Shown: piece after piece, positions 5,916-14,963 of the stretch
Numbering within the stretch: position 1 is the first letter of the stretch
Layout: each line of letters starts with the position of its first letter
DNA from: Oribacterium sp.
GTDB taxonomy: Bacteria; Bacillota_A; Clostridia; Lachnospirales; Lachnospiraceae
Length of the DNA: 64,000 bases
Direction: 5' to 3'
NCBI GenBank assembly: GCA_004554245.1
Contig: SFND01000005.1
Coordinates: 1-64,000, forward strand
Notes under the pieces: generated by a model
What the model saw: the letters and a program-made list of their open reading frames with translations, nothing else
Told to the model about the DNA's origin: nothing
The model's database searches: none
Position numbers and translations under genes: made by a program

Positions 5916-7256
5916 TTAGTAGTTATTGTTCCGTGTGATCCACAGGAAGGTGCCGGTGAAGAGGATGCCTTTCACGATGGAGGTGCTGGTGAGGGCCCAC
6001 CAGATGCCGTCGAGGCCGAGCGGGCGGCTCAGGATGATCGCGAGTGGGATGCGGGCGCCGGTGAAGGTGATGCTCAGGATGCTGCACAGGCGTGTCTTTC
6101 CGAGGCCGGAGAGGGCACCGACGGTGGTGAGCTCGACGCACATGAAGGCTTCACCGAAGCCGATGATGATGAGGTAGCTGATCGCGGTGACGATGGCCTT
6201 CGGTTCGTGGAAGAAGACGCCGGCGAGCGGTCCCGGGAAGCAGATGAAGATCGCGGTGACGAGCAGACCCCAGAGTCCGACAGTGAGGAGGGAGATGAGG
6301 TAGCCCTTCCGGATCCGGTCATGCTTCGCAGCGCCATAATTCTGGGCGACGAAGGCATTGAGCGCGGCGGCGAAGCCGTCTGCTGTGTTCCAGGAGATGG
6401 ACTCGATCTGTCCGCCGACACGCTGGGTGGCAACGGCTTCTGCACCGTAGCCGGAGACCATGCGGGTGAGGACCATGGAGATCGCGCAGTAGGCCATGCT
6501 CTGGAGGGCGGTCGGGACGCCGATCTGGAAGATGCCCTCGAGGATGCTGAGCGGCATCCGGGCGAGGAGACGGGTGCCCTTCAGGATGTTATCCTTATGG
6601 CCGCGGAGGACGCCGAGGATCATGATCAGCATGACGATGGCCTGGGCGGTGACGGTCGCGATGGCGGCACCGGTGACGCCGAGACGCGGGAACGGGCCCG
6701 GGCCGAGGATCAGCACCGGATCGAGCACCATGTTGATGACGAGGCCGATAAGGTTCGCGATGAACGGGGTCTTCGAGTCACCCTGGGCGGTATAGAGGCC
6801 GGTGAGGGTCAGGCTCAGGAAGGAGAAGACCACGAAGCCGCAGGCGATGCGGGTGTAGGAGATCGCGGCGGCGTAGGACTCGGCGTCACTCAGCTGGAAG
6901 AAGTTCACGAGCGGGTGCACGAAGGCGACACAGACGAGCGCATAGAGGAGGCCCATCAACGTGGACAGCTGTACGGCGGTCTGCGCGTAACGATGTGCGC
7001 GGTCATGATCGCCGCGTCCTAAGCATTGAGCCACATGGACCTGACCGCCCATGCGCGCCATGGAGGCGAGGCCCTGGGAGAGCCAGGTGAACATGCCGCC
7101 GACACCGACGCCGGCGACCGCCTTCGAGCCGAGCATGCCGATCCAGGCCATATCCGTGATGTTGTACAGGGTGCTGATGAACGACGACGCCATGATCGGA
7201 AGCGCGAGCTTCACCAGCGTTTTCATGATCGGACCCTTCGTTAAATTACCATTCAT
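5916..7256 (-). CDS. MATE family multidrug/cation antiporter
   Basis: A 446-aa membrane protein with about 12 hydrophobic helices and the MATE pattern near the N-terminus (KLALPIMASSFISTLYNITDM, i.e. LALPIMAS ... YNITDMAWIG) and again mid-protein (GVPTALQSMAYCAISM). It would export drugs or metabolites with Na+ or H+ import. Length is normal. The start has AAGGA 8 nt upstream. It is transcribed in the same direction as hrb but the hrb promoter lies between them, so they are probably separate units. Confidence 0.88.
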   Translation of the reverse strand: MNGNLTKGPIMKTLVKLALPIMASSFISTLYNITDMAWIGMLGSKAVAGVGVGGMFTWLSQGLASMARMGGQVHVAQCLGRGDHDRAHRYAQTAVQLSTLMGLLYALVCVAFVHPLVNFFQLSDAESYAAAISYTRIACGFVVFSFLSLTLTGLYTAQGDSKTPFIANLIGLVINMVLDPVLILGPGPFPRLGVTGAAIATVTAQAIVMLIMILGVLRGHKDNILKGTRLLARMPLSILEGIFQIGVPTALQSMAYCAISMVLTRMVSGYGAEAVATQRVGGQIESISWNTADGFAAALNAFVAQNYGAAKHDRIRKGYLISLLTVGLWGLLVTAIFICFPGPLAGVFFHEPKAIVTAISYLIIIGFGEAFMCVELTTVGALSGLGKTRLCSILSITFTGARIPLAIILSRPLGLDGIWWALTSTSIVKGILFTGTFLWITRNNNY

Positions 7257-7499
7257 AGTATTTATTCCTTATATATGTACTCTGAGCTAGTATACACGAA
7301 AATACGATAAGGTCGAGAGCTTATGTCTGCTATCGGGAAAAGATTATATCTTTTTATGACGAAGCTTACGGTGCAAAAACTGAAACCGCATACCCCTCCG
7401 TGAATACGTCCTATGAATTTATATGATACTCATCCACGAAGGTTAGCCTTTACTAATCGTGACGTTGTACTTTATCATATACACAAATTTAGTTTAAAA

Positions 7500-7800
7500 A
7501 TGCGTTGTAGCAAGGCCAATCGGCCTTCGGTCTACCCGCTCAGAGAGCTGCCGGCTGGTGCGAGGCAGTGCGGTGTACCGGATGTTTATCCCCTTGCGAG
7601 CAGCCGTGCCGAAAAGGGCCCGATAGGGTGCCGTAGGATAGTAAAGTAGGTGCGGACGGCAGGCACCGTTATCAGGGCCAGCGGACTGTTGGGTCTGCAC
7701 GAAGGGGCTGTCTATCAGAGACAGCAAAAAGAGTGGTACCGCGGAAGGTAAATCGTAACAGCTTTCGTCTCTTACAGGGTCTATGGACTTTGTGGGGGCG
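7500..7800 (+). ncRNA. T-box riboswitch leader of ilvA
   Basis: The T-box core gagtggtaccgcgg is at 7731-7744. Upstream is a Stem I-like region (agagagctgccgg ... at 7542 on) and a conserved ccgttatc at about 7667. A small hairpin (ctgtct/agacag) precedes the antiterminator region. Uncharged tRNA binding would favour antitermination and read-through into ilvA. The downstream genes point to an isoleucine or other branched-chain specificity, but I could not fix the specifier codon with confidence. Confidence 0.88.
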
Positions 7801-8028
7801 GAGGCTTTTCTTTTAACTTTCTCCCGGAAGCGGAGGAAGCGCATCCCCCACAGATTTCGAAACAGAGCAGCGGTGGCGCTGGCGACGCCCAGCCGATCGA
7901 GCCCGAAGCGGCCGCGGCAGCGAAGCTGATCGGCGATCGAGCCCGATCAGCATCGACGGAGCTCCACCGATGCAACACAGAAAAGCGATGACGCTTTCAG
8001 TACTTTCAGAGAAAGGCAGGCACATACT
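7801..8028 (+). other. untranslated region between T-box and ilvA
   Basis: About 230 nt with no convincing ORF. It contains a duplicated GATCGAGCCCGA word (about 7895 and 7937) and the ilvA ribosome binding site (agaaaggcag). The long 5' region after the T-box may hold more structure but nothing is recognisable. Confidence 0.4.
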
Positions 8029-9234
8029 ATGGTGACACTGGATAAAATCTATCATGCAAGCTTCGTTTTAAAGGATGTGGCGCGGAAGACGGACCTCATC
8101 GCGGCGCCTCGGCTCGTGCCGGACGTGCAGGTCCATCTGAAAACCGAGAACCTGCAGGTAACCGGCAGCTTCAAGGTACGCGGTGCCTACTATAAGATCA
8201 GTCAGCTGAGCGAGGAGGAGCGCAGTCACGGTATCGTGGCCTGCAGCGCCGGTAACCACGCGCAGGGCGTCGCGCTCGCAGCGACGAAGATGGGGATCAA
8301 GAGCGTCGTCTGCATGCCGGATGGTGCGCCGATCATGAAGGTCGAGAGCACGAAGCGTCTCGGTGCAGAGGTCTGCCTCGTGAAGGGTACCTACGATGAT
8401 GCCCATGACAAGGCCGTCGAGCTCCAGGAGGAGACGGGCATGACCTTCATCCATCCGTACGACGACGATGCGGTCATCGCGGGCCAGGGCACAATCGGTC
8501 TCGAGATCCTCGACCAGCTCGAGGATGTGGACGCGGTGATCGTGCCGATCGGTGGCGGCGGACTGATCTCCGGTGTCGCCTTCGCGATCAAGAGCCTCCG
8601 TCCGGAGTGCAAGGTCTATGGTGTGCAGGCGGCCGGTGCGCCGAGCATGTTCAATGCTTACCGCGATCATCAGTGGGAGTCCCTCGACAGCGTCTCGACC
8701 TTTGCGGATGGTATTGCCGTGAAGAATCCAGGCGAGACCACCTTCCAGATGGTCGAGAAGTACGTGGACGACGTCGTGACCGTCAGCGAGGATGAGACCG
8801 CCGCTGCGATCCTTGCACTGATCGAGAATCAGAAGCTGATCGCCGAGGGTGCCGGTGCCGTGTCGGTCGCTGCCGCGATGTTCGGAAAGCTCCCGATCCA
8901 GGGCAAGAAGGTCGTGTGCCTCATCAGTGGCGGCAACATCGACGTGAACATCCTGTCCCGCGTGATCACCCGCGGTCTCGTCATGAGCGGCCGCAACGCA
9001 AACCTGATGATCGCGCTCGAGGATAAGCCGGGCCAGCTCCAGCAGGTCAGCGAGATCGTCTCGAAGTGCGGTGCCAATGTCGTCTCCGTGCATCATGACC
9101 GCGGCGACACGAACATGGCGATCTCCAGCTGTTTCCTGAAGCTCGGCCTCGAGACCCGTGACCGGCAGCAGATCGAGGAGATCCGTGCGGCCCTCACGCA
9201 GGCCGGCTTCCGCCTTGTCACGGAGCGCGCCTGA
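8029..9234 (+). CDS. ilvA: threonine ammonia-lyase (threonine deaminase), short form with ACT domain
   Basis: A 401-aa PLP enzyme converting threonine to 2-oxobutanoate, the first step of isoleucine synthesis. The PLP lysine is in TGSFKVRGA (about Lys49); the phosphate-binding loop is PIGGGGLISG (about 172-181). A single ACT-type regulatory domain occupies about residues 325-400 (LMIALEDKPGQLQQV). This is the about 400-residue form found in Firmicutes, which may be biosynthetic or catabolic; the T-box and the ilvBNC genes downstream favour biosynthesis. Confidence 0.92.
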   Translation: MVTLDKIYHASFVLKDVARKTDLIAAPRLVPDVQVHLKTENLQVTGSFKVRGAYYKISQLSEEERSHGIVACSAGNHAQGVALAATKMGIKSVVCMPDGAPIMKVESTKRLGAEVCLVKGTYDDAHDKAVELQEETGMTFIHPYDDDAVIAGQGTIGLEILDQLEDVDAVIVPIGGGGLISGVAFAIKSLRPECKVYGVQAAGAPSMFNAYRDHQWESLDSVSTFADGIAVKNPGETTFQMVEKYVDDVVTVSEDETAAAILALIENQKLIAEGAGAVSVAAAMFGKLPIQGKKVVCLISGGNIDVNILSRVITRGLVMSGRNANLMIALEDKPGQLQQVSEIVSKCGANVVSVHHDRGDTNMAISSCFLKLGLETRDRQQIEEIRAALTQAGFRLVTERA

Positions 9235-9355
9235 TCGGGGCCAATGCTTCCGACGAGACATCGTCACGATACATAAGAAGCTCAGCGAAGGGCAGCAGCA
9301 GAGGGATCCTCCCGGCACAGCCCTTCATGGAAATAAGAGAAGGGAGTGGAGAAGG

Positions 9356-10549
9356 ATGAATCTGCATTATATGAATCAGCGTTTAAGCAGTCTCGTGGTG
9401 TTCCGTGAGCTGCTGCAGGATCCGGTGATCGCGGCGTTTCAGCGGATGCTGGCGAGCGCGGAGCTGGACGACGGCGATGCCTTCGCCACGGCCTGTGCGG
9501 CGTTCGAGCACCGGCTGTTTGAGAAGACAGAGAACTGGACGGAGTACCTCAGCACTGCGGTGCTGGAGAGTGAGAACATCTGCGTGCGGCGACAGGCCCA
9601 CGGCGAGCTCAGTGCCGTCCTCAGTGACAGTCTGCAGCGGGAGCTGGCACTTCTAAACGAGCTGTCTGCGCTGACCCTGGAAGAGCTGACGGCGGAGATG
9701 AGTGCCGCGCCGGACTACTTCGTCGCGTGGGTCACCGAGGCGGGCGCACTGCCGGCGGAGTATGCGAAGCGCATGCAGGAGGTCAGCACGAGGGGCTACG
9801 GCATGTTCGCACGGAACCACGTCTTCGTGGTGGAGGATGGACGTCTGGTGCCGGTGAATCATCCGGATCCGCAGCGGCTTTCCGAGCTGCCGGGCTACGA
9901 GAAGGAGCGTGAGAAGGTCATCGCGAACACCGAGGCGCTGCTGGATGGACGTCCGGCGAACAACGTGCTGCTGTACGGCGATGCGGGCACCGGCAAGTCG
10001 AGTGCCATCAAGGCGATCGCGAACGAGTATGCGGCGCGGGGCCTGCGCCTCGTCGAGGTGAAGAAGAACCAGCTCTACCAGATCCCGGATCTCATGGATC
10101 AGCTCGCGGCGAACCCGCTGAAGTTCATCCTGTTTATCGATGACCTCAGCTTCACGACGAACGACGACAACTTCGCCGCGCTGAAGGCCATCCTCGAGGG
10201 AAGCGTCGGGGGCCGCGCCGGCAACATCGCGGTTTACGCGACGAGCAACCGGCGGCATCTCATCAAGGAGACGCTCGAGGACCGGCAGGGCAGCGACATT
10301 CACGAAAGCGATACGCGTCAGGAGCTGATGAGCCTCGCGGCACGCTTCGGCCTCACGGTGACCTTCGGGCAGCCGGACAAGAGCCGCTTCGTGCAGATCG
10401 TCACGGACCTCGCCGCACAGTACGGCGTGGAGGACGATCCGGAGAAGCTGATCGTACGGGCGGAGGCCTTCGCGATCCGCGCCGGCGGACGAAGCCCGCG
10501 TGTCGCGAAGCAGTTTATCGAGCTGTGTAAGGCAGGTGTTTTAAATTAG
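9356..10549 (+). CDS. DUF815 family AAA+ ATP-binding protein
   Basis: A 397-aa protein. The N-terminal 190 residues are a helical region of unknown function. A AAA+ module follows with Walker A (YGDAGTGKSSAIKAI), Walker B (FILFIDDLSF) and a sensor-like ATSNRRHL, as in the DUF815 family of Clostridia. Function is not established. ATG 9356 follows GGGAGTGGAGAAGG; the longer ORF to 9158 overlaps ilvA out of frame and is unlikely. It lies between ilvA and ilvB, 12 bp before ilvB, so it is probably co-transcribed, although no known link to branched-chain synthesis exists. Confidence 0.85.
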   Translation: MNLHYMNQRLSSLVVFRELLQDPVIAAFQRMLASAELDDGDAFATACAAFEHRLFEKTENWTEYLSTAVLESENICVRRQAHGELSAVLSDSLQRELALLNELSALTLEELTAEMSAAPDYFVAWVTEAGALPAEYAKRMQEVSTRGYGMFARNHVFVVEDGRLVPVNHPDPQRLSELPGYEKEREKVIANTEALLDGRPANNVLLYGDAGTGKSSAIKAIANEYAARGLRLVEVKKNQLYQIPDLMDQLAANPLKFILFIDDLSFTTNDDNFAALKAILEGSVGGRAGNIAVYATSNRRHLIKETLEDRQGSDIHESDTRQELMSLAARFGLTVTFGQPDKSRFVQIVTDLAAQYGVEDDPEKLIVRAEAFAIRAGGRSPRVAKQFIELCKAGVLN

Positions 10550-10561
10550 GGAGGAAAAGTC

Positions 10562-12250
10562 ATGATTTTAAATGGCTCTCAGATATTTGTAGAAGTGCTG
10601 GTGGAGCAGGGCGTCGATACACTGTTCGGTTATCCGGGTGGTGCGGTGCTGAACCTCTACGATGAGCTGTACCGTAACCAGGATCGCATCCACCACATCA
10701 TGACGGCGCACGAGCAGGGCGCGAGCCACGCGGCGGACGGCTATGCACGGGCGACCGGAAAGACGGGCGTCGTGCTGGCAACCAGCGGTCCGGGTGCGAC
10801 GAACCTCGTCACCGGTATCGCGACGGCCTACATGGATAACGTGCCGATGGTCGCCTTTACGGGCAATGTCGGCACCGCGGTCTTAGGGCGCGATGCCTTC
10901 CAGGAGGCGTATATCGAGGGAATCACGATGCCGATCACGAAGCACAACTACACTGTGCGTCGGGTCGAGGATCTCGCGGATACGATGCGGGAGGCGTTCC
11001 GCATCGCGCAGAGCGGTCGTAAGGGACCGGTGCTCGTGGATATCCCGAAGGACATCACGGCGGCGAGCTGTGAGTTTACGCCGAAGAAGCCGGCGGAGAT
11101 TACGGTGAATACCGAGGTCGATGCAGAGGATCTCGCCCGGGCTGCGGAGCTCATCAACCAGGCGACGCGTCCGGTGGTCTACTTCGGTGGCGGTGTCGCG
11201 GTCAGCGAGGCGAGCTGTCAGGCACTGCGCGATCTCATCGCGAAGGCGGACATGCCGGCGACCTATACGCTGATGGCCGCGGGTGTCCTCAACTACGGGG
11301 ACAGGCGGAACCTCGGCCTGATCGGTATGCATGGCACCTACACCGCGAACAAGGCGGTCGACCAGGCAGACCTCGTGCTGGCGATCGGTGCCCGTTTCTC
11401 GGATCGTGTCGCACTGAACCCGGAGAAGTTCGCGGCTGGTGCGAAGATCGTGCAGATCGATATCGATGCCAGTGAGGTGGATAAGAACGTCCTCGTCGAC
11501 GCTTCGGTGGTCGGCGATGCGGCGGTCGTGCTGCAGGCGCTGCTTCCGCTGGTCGCTGCTGCCGAGCATCCAGACTGGTTCGCCCAGATCGCGGAATGGC
11601 AGGCGGCCGACTACCAGCCGAAGGACAGCGAGACCGTCCTGAAGCCGCACCAGATCATCCGCGAGACCTGCGAGATGACCGGTCCGGATACGACCTACGT
11701 CACCGATGTCGGTCAGCATCAGATGTGGGCGGCACAGTACGTGCTTCACACGAAGCCACGCGGCTTCCTGACGAGTGGCGGTCTCGGCACCATGGGCTAC
11801 GGCTACGGTGCGGCGATCGGTGCGCAGGTGGCACTCGGAAACGGGCATCGCGTGATCCACTTCACGGGGGACGGTTCCTTCCATATGAATCTGAACGAGG
11901 CGTGTACGGCGGTGAGCTACGAGCTTCCGATCATCACGATCATCTTTAACAACCAGGTGCTCGGGATGGTGCGCCAGTGGCAGACAGCCTTCTACGGCAA
12001 GCGCTACTCGAGCACGGATCCGGAGCGGAAGACCGATTATGTAAAGCTCGCTGAGGGCTTCGGCGCGAAGGGCTACCGCTGCGAAACCATGGCGGAGTTC
12101 CGTGCAGTCCTGGCAGAAGCATTGACCAACGAAGGCCCGAGCTGGATCGAGTGCCGTATCGATAAGGATGAGAAGGTGCTGCCGATGATTCCGCCGGGAG
12201 GCACGGTGCAGGATATCACCATGACGGACGACGAAAGGGGGCAGGTATGA
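10562..12250 (+). CDS. ilvB: acetolactate synthase large subunit
   Basis: A 562-aa thiamine diphosphate enzyme condensing pyruvate with pyruvate or 2-oxobutanoate. The catalytic glutamate is in AHEQGASHAADGYAR (about residue 47), and the ThDP/Mg motif is GDGSFHMNLNE through FNNQVLGMVRQWQ near residues 440-480. Length and domain order (ThDP Pyr, central, ThDP PP) are standard. The stop overlaps the ilvN start (ATGATG), consistent with coupled synthesis of the two subunits. GGGAGGAAAA precedes the start. Confidence 0.96.
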   Translation: MILNGSQIFVEVLVEQGVDTLFGYPGGAVLNLYDELYRNQDRIHHIMTAHEQGASHAADGYARATGKTGVVLATSGPGATNLVTGIATAYMDNVPMVAFTGNVGTAVLGRDAFQEAYIEGITMPITKHNYTVRRVEDLADTMREAFRIAQSGRKGPVLVDIPKDITAASCEFTPKKPAEITVNTEVDAEDLARAAELINQATRPVVYFGGGVAVSEASCQALRDLIAKADMPATYTLMAAGVLNYGDRRNLGLIGMHGTYTANKAVDQADLVLAIGARFSDRVALNPEKFAAGAKIVQIDIDASEVDKNVLVDASVVGDAAVVLQALLPLVAAAEHPDWFAQIAEWQAADYQPKDSETVLKPHQIIRETCEMTGPDTTYVTDVGQHQMWAAQYVLHTKPRGFLTSGGLGTMGYGYGAAIGAQVALGNGHRVIHFTGDGSFHMNLNEACTAVSYELPIITIIFNNQVLGMVRQWQTAFYGKRYSSTDPERKTDYVKLAEGFGAKGYRCETMAEFRAVLAEALTNEGPSWIECRIDKDEKVLPMIPPGGTVQDITMTDDERGQV

Positions 12251-12771
12251 TGGAGCATCAGTATAAGTATCCCCGCAGGGTCATCAGCATCCTGGCGGTG
12301 AACCGCTACGGTGTGCTGGCGAGAATCTCGAATATGTTTAACCGCCGGAGCTTCAACATCGACAGCATCACGACCTCGGAGACCATGGATCCGGGCATCG
12401 CGCGGATCACGATCACGGTCCACGTCGACGAGCAGAAGCTGAAGCAGCTGCTCCTCCAGACGCGGCGGCTCGAGGATGTGCGCGAGGTGTATGAGCTTGC
12501 GACGGCGAGTGTGCAGCGGGAGCTCCTGCTTATCAAGGTCCGTGCGGATAAGGATAATCTGCCGAGCCTCCGCGACATCGCTGGGGTCTACAAGGCGAAG
12601 ATCATCGATCTCTCCCCGGACAGCCTCGTCATGGAGCTCACCGGTAAGCCGGAGAAGGTCGAGGGCTTCCTCAATATGATGCGGAACTACGAGGTGCTCG
12701 AGATGTGCCGGACCGGCATCACCGCACTCGAGCGCGGCACGGATCACATCTTCGGGGACGAGGAGAATTAA
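12247..12771 (+). CDS. ilvN: acetolactate synthase small (regulatory) subunit
   Basis: A 174-aa regulatory subunit. An ACT domain fills residues about 10-85 (RVISILAVNRYGVLARISNMF), and the C-terminal half (LLLIKVRADKD ... LVMELTGKPEKVEGFLNMM) matches the IlvH/IlvN C-terminal domain. It would mediate valine feedback on IlvB. The start is one of two adjacent ATGs overlapping the ilvB stop. Confidence 0.95.
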   Translation: MMEHQYKYPRRVISILAVNRYGVLARISNMFNRRSFNIDSITTSETMDPGIARITITVHVDEQKLKQLLLQTRRLEDVREVYELATASVQRELLLIKVRADKDNLPSLRDIAGVYKAKIIDLSPDSLVMELTGKPEKVEGFLNMMRNYEVLEMCRTGITALERGTDHIFGDEEN

Positions 12772-12912
12772 GAAGTGCATCGATGAGCCGGATCGAGGCG
12801 CAGAAGCGCTGGAGCCGGGGATGAAAGGCCGGACGATGATCGAAGCGGTCGGAGGCATTGGCCGAAAATACGTCAGTAAAAGCAGTCTTCGCGGCTTTTC
12901 AGCGAAAGTGTA

Positions 12913-13008
12913 GGAGTTTGCATCAAGCAAACTCCGGAACGACCTCCAGCAGAGCTGTGCTCTGCTCCCCGAAGGGGCTAAAGTCGGGCTTCATCAGCCC
13001 GAGTTTAG
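12913..13008. repeat. three-hairpin dispersed element, copy 2
   Basis: Same architecture as 4633-4726: ggagtttgc/gcaaactcc (12913-12935), agcagagc/gctctgct (12948-12966) and ctaaagtcgggct/agcccgagtttag (12978-13008), joined by the shared ccggaacga linker. Differences in stems 1 and 3 are largely paired. It lies between ilvN and ilvC and may act as terminator, processing site or attenuator. Confidence 0.75.
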
Positions 13009-13087
13009 GGCGCGGAGTCGATGGCTTTTATGAATAAAAACTGTTAACCAGCATTTAGAACAGGAAAAGAGAAAAGGAGAAAAAGAA

Positions 13088-14107
13088 ATGGCGATCAAGA
13101 AGTACTATGATTCAGATTGTAACCTCGGTGTACTGGATGGAAAGACTGTCGCGGTCATCGGCTTCGGCTCACAGGGCCATGCGCATTCCGAGAACCTCGC
13201 AGAGAGCGGCGTGAATGTCGTGGTCGGTCTTCGTAAGGGCTCCGGTCACTGGGAGAAGGCGGCGAAGTTCGCTGAGACCTGCCCGAACTTCCATGTGATG
13301 GAGGTCGAGGAGGCAGCCAAGGCCGGCGATATCGTCATGATGCTCGTGCCGGATGAGCTCTGCGCAGATATCTACAACAAGCAGGTCGCTCCGTACATGA
13401 CCGAGGGCAAGACCCTGGCCTTCGCGCACGGCTTCAACATCCACTTCAAGACCATCGTGCCGCCGAAGAACGTCGACGTCATCATGATCGCACCGAAGGG
13501 ACCTGGTCACACCGTTCGCAGCCAGTATGTCGAGGGGAAGGGCGTTCCGAGCCTGATCTGTATCGAGCAGGATTTCACCGGCAAGGCGAAGGACACCGCA
13601 CTTGCTTACGCTTCCGGCATCGGCGCTGGTCGTGCGGGTATCCTCGAGACCACCTTCAAGGAGGAGACCGAGACGGATCTCTTCGGAGAGCAGGCGGTTC
13701 TCTGTGGTGGTGTCTGTGAGCTCATCCACGCGGGCTTCGATACACTCGTTGAGGCTGGCTATGCGCCGGAGATGGCGTACTTCGAGACCTGCCATGAGAT
13801 GAAGCTGATCGTCGACCTCATCAACGAGGGCGGCTTCTCCAAGATGCGTTACTCGATCTCCAACACCGCGGAGTACGGCGACTACCGCACCGGTAAGCGT
13901 CTCATCACTGAGGAGACCCGTAAGGAGATGAAGAGAGTCCTCACCGAGATCCAGGATGGTACCTTCGCAAGTGAGTTCCTCACGGAGATGAATCCAAACG
14001 GCGGCCGCAAGGTACACTTCCTCGCAAAGCGTCGTATGGAAGCAGATCTTCTCATCGAGAAGGTCGGCGCAGAGCTCCGTCAGATGATGAGCTGGCTGAA
14101 GAAGTAA
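13088..14107 (+). CDS. ilvC: ketol-acid reductoisomerase
   Basis: A 339-aa class I enzyme that isomerises and reduces acetolactate or acetohydroxybutyrate with NAD(P)H. The Rossmann motif is VIGFGSQGHAHSENL (residues about 23-37); the knotted C-terminal domain holds the metal ligands (DLFGEQ and ETCHEMKLIVDL). AAAAGGAGAAAA precedes the start. A 316-bp gap containing the three-hairpin repeat separates it from ilvN, so it may have its own promoter. A good terminator follows. Confidence 0.96.
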   Translation: MAIKKYYDSDCNLGVLDGKTVAVIGFGSQGHAHSENLAESGVNVVVGLRKGSGHWEKAAKFAETCPNFHVMEVEEAAKAGDIVMMLVPDELCADIYNKQVAPYMTEGKTLAFAHGFNIHFKTIVPPKNVDVIMIAPKGPGHTVRSQYVEGKGVPSLICIEQDFTGKAKDTALAYASGIGAGRAGILETTFKEETETDLFGEQAVLCGGVCELIHAGFDTLVEAGYAPEMAYFETCHEMKLIVDLINEGGFSKMRYSISNTAEYGDYRTGKRLITEETRKEMKRVLTEIQDGTFASEFLTEMNPNGGRKVHFLAKRRMEADLLIEKVGAELRQMMSWLKK

Positions 14108-14112
14108 ACACT

Positions 14113-14137
14113 GACGGTCCCTCCGGGGGCCGTTTTT
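14113..14137 (+). terminator. ilvC terminator
   Basis: Stem acggtccc / gggggccgt (14114-14133) followed by TTTTTG. Confidence 0.8.
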
Positions 14138-14186
14138 GTATCATAGTATAGGCGATGATGATTTTTATCACGCCAAATGTTTTTCA

Positions 14187-14216
14187 GAGACACCTGTGCC
14201 GGGCGTCTCTTTTTGT
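14187..14216 (+). terminator. second hairpin with T-run after ilvC
   Basis: agagac ... gtctct stem with an inner accY/ggc pairing, followed by TTTTTG. It overlaps the outer end of the inverted repeat at 14205-14283. Confidence 0.5.
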
Positions 14217-14283
14217 TTGCCTGCCCACCCCGAGCTACACGCTTTATTCATTTACATTTTGAACCCGCCCCATGCAGGCAAAC
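14205..14283. repeat. left arm of a long inverted repeat bounding the first array region
   Basis: This stretch (cgtctct ... gtttgcctgcccacccc ... catgcaggcaaac) is the reverse complement, with about 75-80% identity by eye, of 14964-15041. It is itself palindromic at its ends (gtttgcctgc / gcaggcaaac). The two arms lie 680 bp apart around the first six-site array. Confidence 0.7.
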
Positions 14284-14400
14284 AAAAATTTGACGCCGTC
14301 GCACGTGGAAAGACGTTGCCTTTTTATGGATTGATTGCCTCTCGTATCTGACGCTGCCGCGCGAGAATGTTGATCGATGATTCGCTAACTATTGCGCGCG

Positions 14401-14856
14401 GCCCGGAAATTTATATGACTGAACCGGTTGAAATCAGGGGGAATGGATGGGACTATCCAATAATGGCCAGATTTCGTAATCGTGGATATTTTCAACATAT
14501 GTTGTCTCTTTTGCGTGTGAGGTAAAAATATCCACGATTTCAAAATAAGGCAGTTATTGGATGATTTTTCGGAAAATCAGACATACGCATATATGCGTAC
14601 TATCGGATATTCTTTGTTTTTAAATATAGTGGATATGCATTTTCATGACTTAGAGAAGAATTTCTTTAAACGTATATCCAATAATCGGTCTTTTTTTAAA
14701 AGCTGGATACTGGGGGCATGGGGCGCTCTTATAAAAATAGGTGTTTAATATCCAATATTTATGAAATCACCTTAGATTGGATAGTTTTCGCTCCCCTCCG
14801 ACTTTTTAGGATCAAAAACATATCCAATATTTTCAAAATCAAATCAAATTAGATAT
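14401..14856 (+). repeat. six-site phased palindromic array, copy 1
   Basis: Six 35-bp sites begin at 14454, 14529, 14601, 14675, 14749 and 14821. Each has a TATCCA-type left arm and TGGATA-type right arm exactly 23 bp apart (variants: TATCGG in site 3, TGGATG in site 2, TAGATA in site 6). One half of each site carries ATTTT-N-AAATC next to its arm, the other TTAT, giving each site a polarity; the order is BA, AB, BA, BA, AB, AB. Start-to-start distances are 75, 72, 74, 74, 72. A conserved block (cccggaaattt, then gaaccgg and tgaaat) at 14403-14436 precedes site 1. No ORF or known element explains it. Confidence 0.9.
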
Positions 14857-14870
14857 GATGGGGTATCTGT

Positions 14871-14952
14871 GCCGAAGGCGTACAGGATGGCAGGAATGCG
14901 GATCCGGCTGATGTCTTCCGGCGCAGTCTGAGCCGAAGGCGAATAGGACGGC
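14871..14952 (+). repeat. direct repeat beside array copy 1
   Basis: The word gccgaaggcg followed by a/t-rich 3 nt and aggaYggc occurs at about 14872-14890 and again at 14932-14950, 60 bp apart. No ORF is present. Confidence 0.55.
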
Positions 14953-14963
14953 GACGTCTCAGG

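Noticed and set aside
5907..7022. 371-aa plus-strand ORF opposite the MATE gene
   Set aside because: Extreme Glu/Asp/Gly content and perfect overlap with a recognised membrane protein gene on the other strand mark it as a shadow.
7500..7730. assignment of the T-box specifier codon
   Set aside because: Stem I could not be folded by hand with confidence, so the amino acid is inferred from the downstream genes only.
12772..13087. second T-box or leader peptide before ilvC
   Set aside because: The hairpins there belong to a dispersed element also found after an unrelated gene at 4.6 kb, and no T-box core is present.
14557..14748. 63-aa ORF within array 1
   Set aside because: It runs across repeat sites, has no ribosome binding site and no match to any family I know; the same applies to the 63-aa ORF at 54316-54507 in array 2.
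14454..14855. CRISPR array
   Set aside because: Regular spacing first suggested CRISPR, but the 35-bp units are degenerate, alternate in orientation and are bipartite palindromes. No cas genes are in the window, and spacers of the two arrays occupy conserved positions.
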